Below are positions 60,224 through 64,000 of a stretch of DNA of 64,000 nucleotides, in pieces. Each line of letters opens with the position of its first letter. Position 1 is the stretch's first letter. A program made the translations under genes and the position numbers. A model generated the notes under the pieces. The model made no database searches, had not been told where the DNA came from, and worked only from the letters and a program-made list of their open reading frames with translations. Source of the DNA: Hyperoodon ampullatus (lineage: Eukaryota; Chordata; Mammalia; Artiodactyla; Ziphiidae); assembly GCA_949752795.1 (NCBI GenBank), contig OX457072.1, positions 2,356,001 to 2,420,000 on the forward strand, read 5' to 3'.

Positions 60224-60266
60224 CCAGAGAGAGAGAGAGAGAGAAAAAAAAAAGAAAAACAGAAAA
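60224..60266. repeat. GA/A-rich simple repeat
   Basis: A GA run followed by an A run and AAGAAAAAC units. It sits just beyond the transposon. Confidence 0.8.
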
Positions 60267-60389
60267 AGTAGAGATACACAACACACACATTAAAAAGGAA
60301 CATAAACACAAATACAGAAGAGATTTTTAAACATTACAGTTCCTTTCGAAAGTAAACGTGAAAAAGTCCAACAAATTTTCTTCTAGAAA

Positions 60390-61150
60390 AATGCACATTA
60401 CTAAAATGTTGTCAGGATGAAGGAGAATGTCTGAATAGCTTGCTGACAATGGAAGAAATGTTTAAACTTGTCATAGAGATATATCTCCTTCCCTTCAAAA
60501 TGGCCATATGTGCTAATGTTTTATAAGCCAGTTACCTCAAATCAAATAATTTCTATTTTACTTAACTCTTTTGAAGCATAAATTAGAAAGGAAATTTTTT
60601 TTGATGTTTTCCAAAATTAATATAACCTTGATACTAAAATATGAAGAAGACAGCATAATCAATAATACAAAATTCCTGAAAAATAATGAATTTTTAAAAA
60701 CTACATAGTTAAAGAATGATATGATTTAAACAATTAGTGTCTTTTCCAAAAGTGTGGGAATGTATTAAGATATTTATTAATATGTTTGGTTATATTACAA
60801 CATCATAAGGAAAAAAGTCAAAGTAATATCTCAATATATCGCAAAAATGCATTTGATAAAATTCAACACTCATTCTTGACAAAAACTAAGTAAAACAAGA
60901 ATGGATATTTATTTCTAATGTAAGAAAGTCTATCTCAAACCAATTGCCAATATTCGCACAAAGTTGAAACTCTAGAAACATTTCTAATTAAGAAAAAATA
61001 TATTAGCCTCACATTATTCAACATTTTCTTGGAAATGCAATTCAGTGAAATATTAGAAAGTTAGTAGAAAATCCATCATTATTTACCAATGTTATTATGA
61101 TCTACTTGGAAATTCTAAGAGAATCAATTGAAAAATGATGAGACATAGTA
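60390..61150 (+). repeat. old L1 ORF2 fragment (reverse-transcriptase region)
   Basis: Plus-strand, decayed L1. Ordered blocks include GCATTTGATAAAATTCAACA, ATTATTCAACATTTTCTTGG and TTAGTAGAAAATCCATCATT, which follow L1 ORF2 around and after its RT core. Stops and indels break every frame. Confidence 0.55.
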
Positions 61151-61156
61151 TGTCCT

Positions 61157-61200
61157 TCCTCCCTCCCTCCCTCTCTTCCTTCCCTCCTTCCTTTCCTCAT
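61157..61200. repeat. (CTTCC/CCTC)n simple repeat
   Basis: A pyrimidine-only run of CCTTCC and CCCTCC units between the L1 fragment and what follows. Confidence 0.85.
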
Positions 61201-61224
61201 CCTTAGAGTAGAATTCCAACAAAC

Positions 61225-61450
61225 ATACGTGGAAGGAATGATTCCATTAGAAAAATCACCATTTGGCAATTGTAATAGTAATAATTAAGTAGGCCAGGAA
61301 TCATCGATGGATCCTAAAAACTGGTGAGTAAAAGTTTTATAAGGACTTTCTTACTTACTCCCAAAGGACTCCCCTCAGGAAAAAAAAAAGTTTACTTATT
61401 ATAAAGGGAAAAAGTAATTTTATTATGGAGGAATCTGGCAGATACTACCT
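61225..61450 (+). repeat. old L1-like 3' region, left part
   Basis: Starts near GATTCCATTAGAAAAATCAC and ends at TGGAGGAATCTGGCAGATAC. It continues on the far side of the LTR at 61451-61917, which shows the LTR landed inside it. Family placement (L1M or HAL1-type 3' region) is tentative. Confidence 0.42.
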
Positions 61451-61917
61451 TGTATTAGTTTTCTGGGGCTGCAGTTAACAGATTATCACAAACTGGGTGA
61501 CTTAAAATGACAGAAATTTATTCTCTCACAATGCTGGAGGCTAGCAGTCCAAAGTCCAGGTGTTTGCAGGGCCAGGGGCCCAGTGAAGGCTCTAGGGAAG
61601 GGTCCTCCCTGGCACTTCTAGCTTCTGGCGGCAGCTGGCAGTCCTCAGTGTCCCTTGGCTTGTGGCTGCATCACTCCAATCTCTGCTTCCGTCATCACGT
61701 GGCTTCATCCTTCTGTGTTTGTGTCTTCAAATCTCTCTCCTCTTATAAGGACACCAGTCATGGGATTTAAGGCCCTCACTAATCCAACGTGACCTCATCT
61801 TAACTTGATTACATCTGCAAAGATCTTATTTCCAAATAAGGTCACACTCAGAGGTACCAGGGCTTAAGATTTCCCATACCTTCCTGGGAAAGACAATCCA
61901 ACCCACAAATGCACCTT
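61451..61917 (-). repeat. MLT1-type LTR (ERVL-MaLR), nested solo LTR
   Basis: Reverse-oriented LTR: TGTATTAGTTTTCTGGGGCT, CAATGCTGGAGGCTAGCAGT, CTTATAAGGACACCAGTCAT, TGATTACATCTGCAAAGATC and a diverged end near AGACAATCCAACCCACA. At about 467 bp it is longer than the copy at 25.3 kb, so it is probably a different subfamily. It has no coding sequence. The frame at 61507-61770 lies inside it. Confidence 0.78.
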
Positions 61918-62450
61918 TTCAAGAGATCAAAGCGGACATCAGCAATGGGACAATGAGAAGGATGTGGCATGACTCTTGTGATGTTCCTGGCAATGGCCCA
62001 TAAACTCAGTGTCATCATGAAGAAACTGAGATTCAAACTGACAGATGATCTATAAGAAAGGTCTATAATACTCAAAAGTGTCAAGGTCATGGAAATTAGG
62101 AAAGACTTGGATCTATTCCAGACTGAAGGAGTCTAAAAAGACACGACACTAGATCCAATGCTTCATCCTGGATTTGACTGTTTTCCTATAAAACACATCA
62201 TTGGGACAATTGGCAGTAGTTGAATGGGTCTATGGATTGCACGGTAGAAACCTAACAAGTTAATTTCCTGATTCTGATGGAAATTTACTGTATTGTGATT
62301 ATGTCCTTACTTCTAGGAATTACTAAAGTATTTGAGGTGATGGGGCATATGTATGTAACTGACTCTAAAATAGCTCTGGAAAAAAGTTTTGTTTGTATTA
62401 GTCATGCATCTTTTCTGTAAGTCTGAAATTACTTAAAAATCATCATCACT
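61918..62450 (+). repeat. old L1-like 3' region, right part
   Basis: Resumes the repeat interrupted by the LTR: AATGCACCTTTTCAAGAGAT, GAAAGGTCTATAATACTCAA, TGTCAAGGTCATGGAAATTA, AAGGAGTCTAAAAAGACACG, CATTGGGACAATTGGCAGTA and TTAATTTCCTGATTCTGATG. This order is one I recognise as a dispersed mammalian repeat, but I am not certain of its name. Confidence 0.45.
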
Positions 62451-62836
62451 TTAGCATGAAAAAGACACAAAGATAAAAAATAACTGAAGAAAATACAATA
62501 ATCTTAGTTAAATGAAGAAACAAATAATGTTCCTTGATGGGGAAATACGTATATTAAAAATGAAATAATTATGTAAATTTTAAGCAAGTCCAATTAAAAT
62601 GCCAGCAATATTTTTTCATACCAAGTAAATCTGAAAAAAATCAGTGTGTGAGAACATATATGTGCACACACACACACCTATACTTATAAAATAAAAAATA
62701 GTGAAAGAAACTTAACATCTGAGAATTAAAATATAAATTATATGAATTTAAGCAGTTAAATGGAATTTTTCAAATCCTTTGGATCCAGAAACATTAATTC
62801 TAGAAATTCACCTGAAGGAAATGATTTTATATTACT

Positions 62837-62879
<43 letters not shown>

Positions 62880-62980
62880 TCACAAAATTATATTTATCAT
62901 ATCAAAACTTATAAACAACTTAAATGAACAGTCATATCCATATTGTTGGATTTAGGATGATTTTTTTGTTCTGCTTTTTC
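62451..62980. other. AT-rich noncoding DNA
   Basis: No gene recognised. It contains a CA tract (62660-62678) and a TA microsatellite, listed separately. Confidence 0.45.
62838..62879. repeat. (TA)n microsatellite
   Basis: A pure TA run of about 40 bp, likely length-variable. Confidence 0.9.
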
Positions 62981-63320
62981 TTAGCCTGTTCAGGCTGCTA
63001 TAATTAAATATCATAGGCCGGGTGGCTTAAACAACAGAAATTTATTTCTCATAGTTCTAGAGGCTGGGAGCCCAGCACCAAAGCGCCAGCAGACTTGGTG
63101 TCTGCCAAGGCCCTACTTTCCCATGTTTCCTCACAGGAAGGAAGGGGCGGGGAGCTGTCTGGGGTCTCTGTTATAAGGGCACTAATCCCCTTCATGAGGG
63201 CCCCACCCTCATAGCCTAATCACCCCAAAGGCCCCCACCTCCTAATTCCATCACATCACGAGTTTAAGATTTCAGCTTATGAATTGGGGAGAGAAGGGGA
63301 CAGAAACATTCAGTCTATAG
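62981..63320 (-). repeat. MLT1-type LTR (ERVL-MaLR), solo
   Basis: Reverse-oriented LTR: TTAGCCTGTTCAGGCTGCTA, GGTGGCTTAAACAACAGAAA, TCATAGTTCTAGAGGCTGGG, TTATAAGGGCACTAATCCCC, CCTAATTCCATCACATCACG and an end at CATTCAGTCTATAG. Its sequence differs from the LTR at 61451-61917, which suggests independent insertion. No internal or coding region. Confidence 0.8.
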
Positions 63321-64000
63321 GATGCTATATTTGAATTTACTCTTTTTTCTCAATAAGTATATAATAATTAGGTAACACATGTAATTAAAAATGTAAGAAG
63401 TATCTCACGTACCGAAATGTTGAGAGAAGATGACTTCTTTTAAATAAAGCTGGAACACAGATAGGAATTTTTAGAACATGATTCATGAAAGTCGCTAGAC
63501 CCATCTGGTTCAAGAATAAAATACACATATTAGGTAACGTCTAGGTGATATGGCTGGAAAATGGTTTACACCAGAGTAGATTGGTGCATTTAACAGAGCA
63601 CCTCACCCTCCTCCTGTAGAAGATTTTTCGCTTTAGCTTCCTGGAAAACTCACTTGGTTTTCCTCCTAACTCAGTAGGCACGGCTGTGCCCGCTCTGTTG
63701 GTTTCTCCACAGCAATCACACTTTTATCTGGGGGGGTGGGGGGGTTGTGAGGGTCGGTCCTCAGGACCTCCCTTTCTTTATTTATGCTCATTCCTGTATT
63801 GATATCAACAGGTCTCATGGTTTTAAGCATGATCTCTCTGTGAATGGCTCTCAGAGTTGTAGCTCCAGCTTGAATCTCTCCCCCGACCTCCAGACTTGCT
63901 TTTCCCCCGGGGTGGGAAGAGGACACCTCAAACATCACACTTCCTGATGGCGCATCCTCCTCCCCACTTCCCCGTTCCTGCCCCACCCTCGGTCTCCCCA
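63321..64000. other. single-copy noncoding DNA
   Basis: No repeat or gene recognised apart from a G-run near 63730-63744. The frame at 63666-63986 (106 codons, minus) spans this G-run, has no domain, and is truncated in interest by the window edge. Confidence 0.45.

Noticed and set aside
61451..63320. Two same-orientation MLT1 LTRs about 1.06 kb apart as a MaLR provirus
   Set aside because: The sequence between them continues an older repeat that starts left of the first LTR, and the two LTRs differ in length and sequence.

Overview
The window is mammalian nuclear DNA with no recognisable protein-coding gene, RNA gene, operon, CRISPR array or other prokaryotic feature. The long open frames all have poor explanations as genes: they lie in SINEs, microsatellites or decayed LINEs, or they show no domain I can name. 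The SINE content points to a cetartiodactyl, most likely a cetacean. Five tRNA-derived CHR-2-type SINEs carry long homogeneous tails, and one of these has a perfect 18-bp target-site duplication. There are also two longer CHR-1-like SINEs and several 3' ends of a cetartiodactyl-type L1. I see no BovB LINE, Bov-tA SINE or pig PRE-1 SINE, which argues against a ruminant or pig. The species call is an inference from repeat families.

Layout. 0-9 kb: single-copy DNA with MIRs, an L1 3' end (3.6-4.5 kb), an L2 (about 5.5-6.3 kb), a young SINE (6.98-7.21 kb) and another MIR. 8.5-21.26 kb: a striking repeat-poor block of nearly 13 kb with only one decayed MIR and one AT-rich tandem repeat. It holds the best candidate regulatory element of the window (19.30-19.66 kb, POU, SOX, E-box and homeodomain motifs). 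21.26-23.5 kb: a minus-strand L1 with a SINE inside it. 24-31 kb: MIR, an MLT1 LTR, a CHR-1-like SINE, and another minus-strand L1 ended by a SINE. 31.9-33.7 kb: a long minus-strand L2. 36.5-36.9 kb: a 140-bp TA tract joined to a SINE. 38.3-42.2 kb: a second repeat-poor block. 42.2 kb: a SINE with an unusual 3' junction.

43.5-46.3 kb: an old plus-strand L1 split by a younger minus-strand L1. 46.7-50 kb: L2, a GA-rich tract, MIR, a hAT-type (MER5-like) element and an L2 end. 52.7-53.6 kb: a younger plus-strand L1 3' end, followed by a perfect 45-bp tandem duplication. 55.3-56.4 kb: two MIRs flanking a 198-bp tandem duplication. 57.9-64 kb: probable L1 fragments, a TG/TA/CA microsatellite, a SINE, a hAT-type element, an old L1-like repeat split by an MLT1 LTR, and a second MLT1 LTR.

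The simplest reading is an intergenic or intronic stretch, possibly beside a developmentally regulated gene because of the repeat-poor, motif-rich block. No sequence here identifies that gene. No new molecular system was found. The points worth follow-up are the candidate enhancer, one exon-like segment (8771-8872), an odd SINE junction, and several palindromes and tandem duplications. Repeat family names come from recognising consensus-like sequence by eye, so subfamily names and exact edges are approximate.
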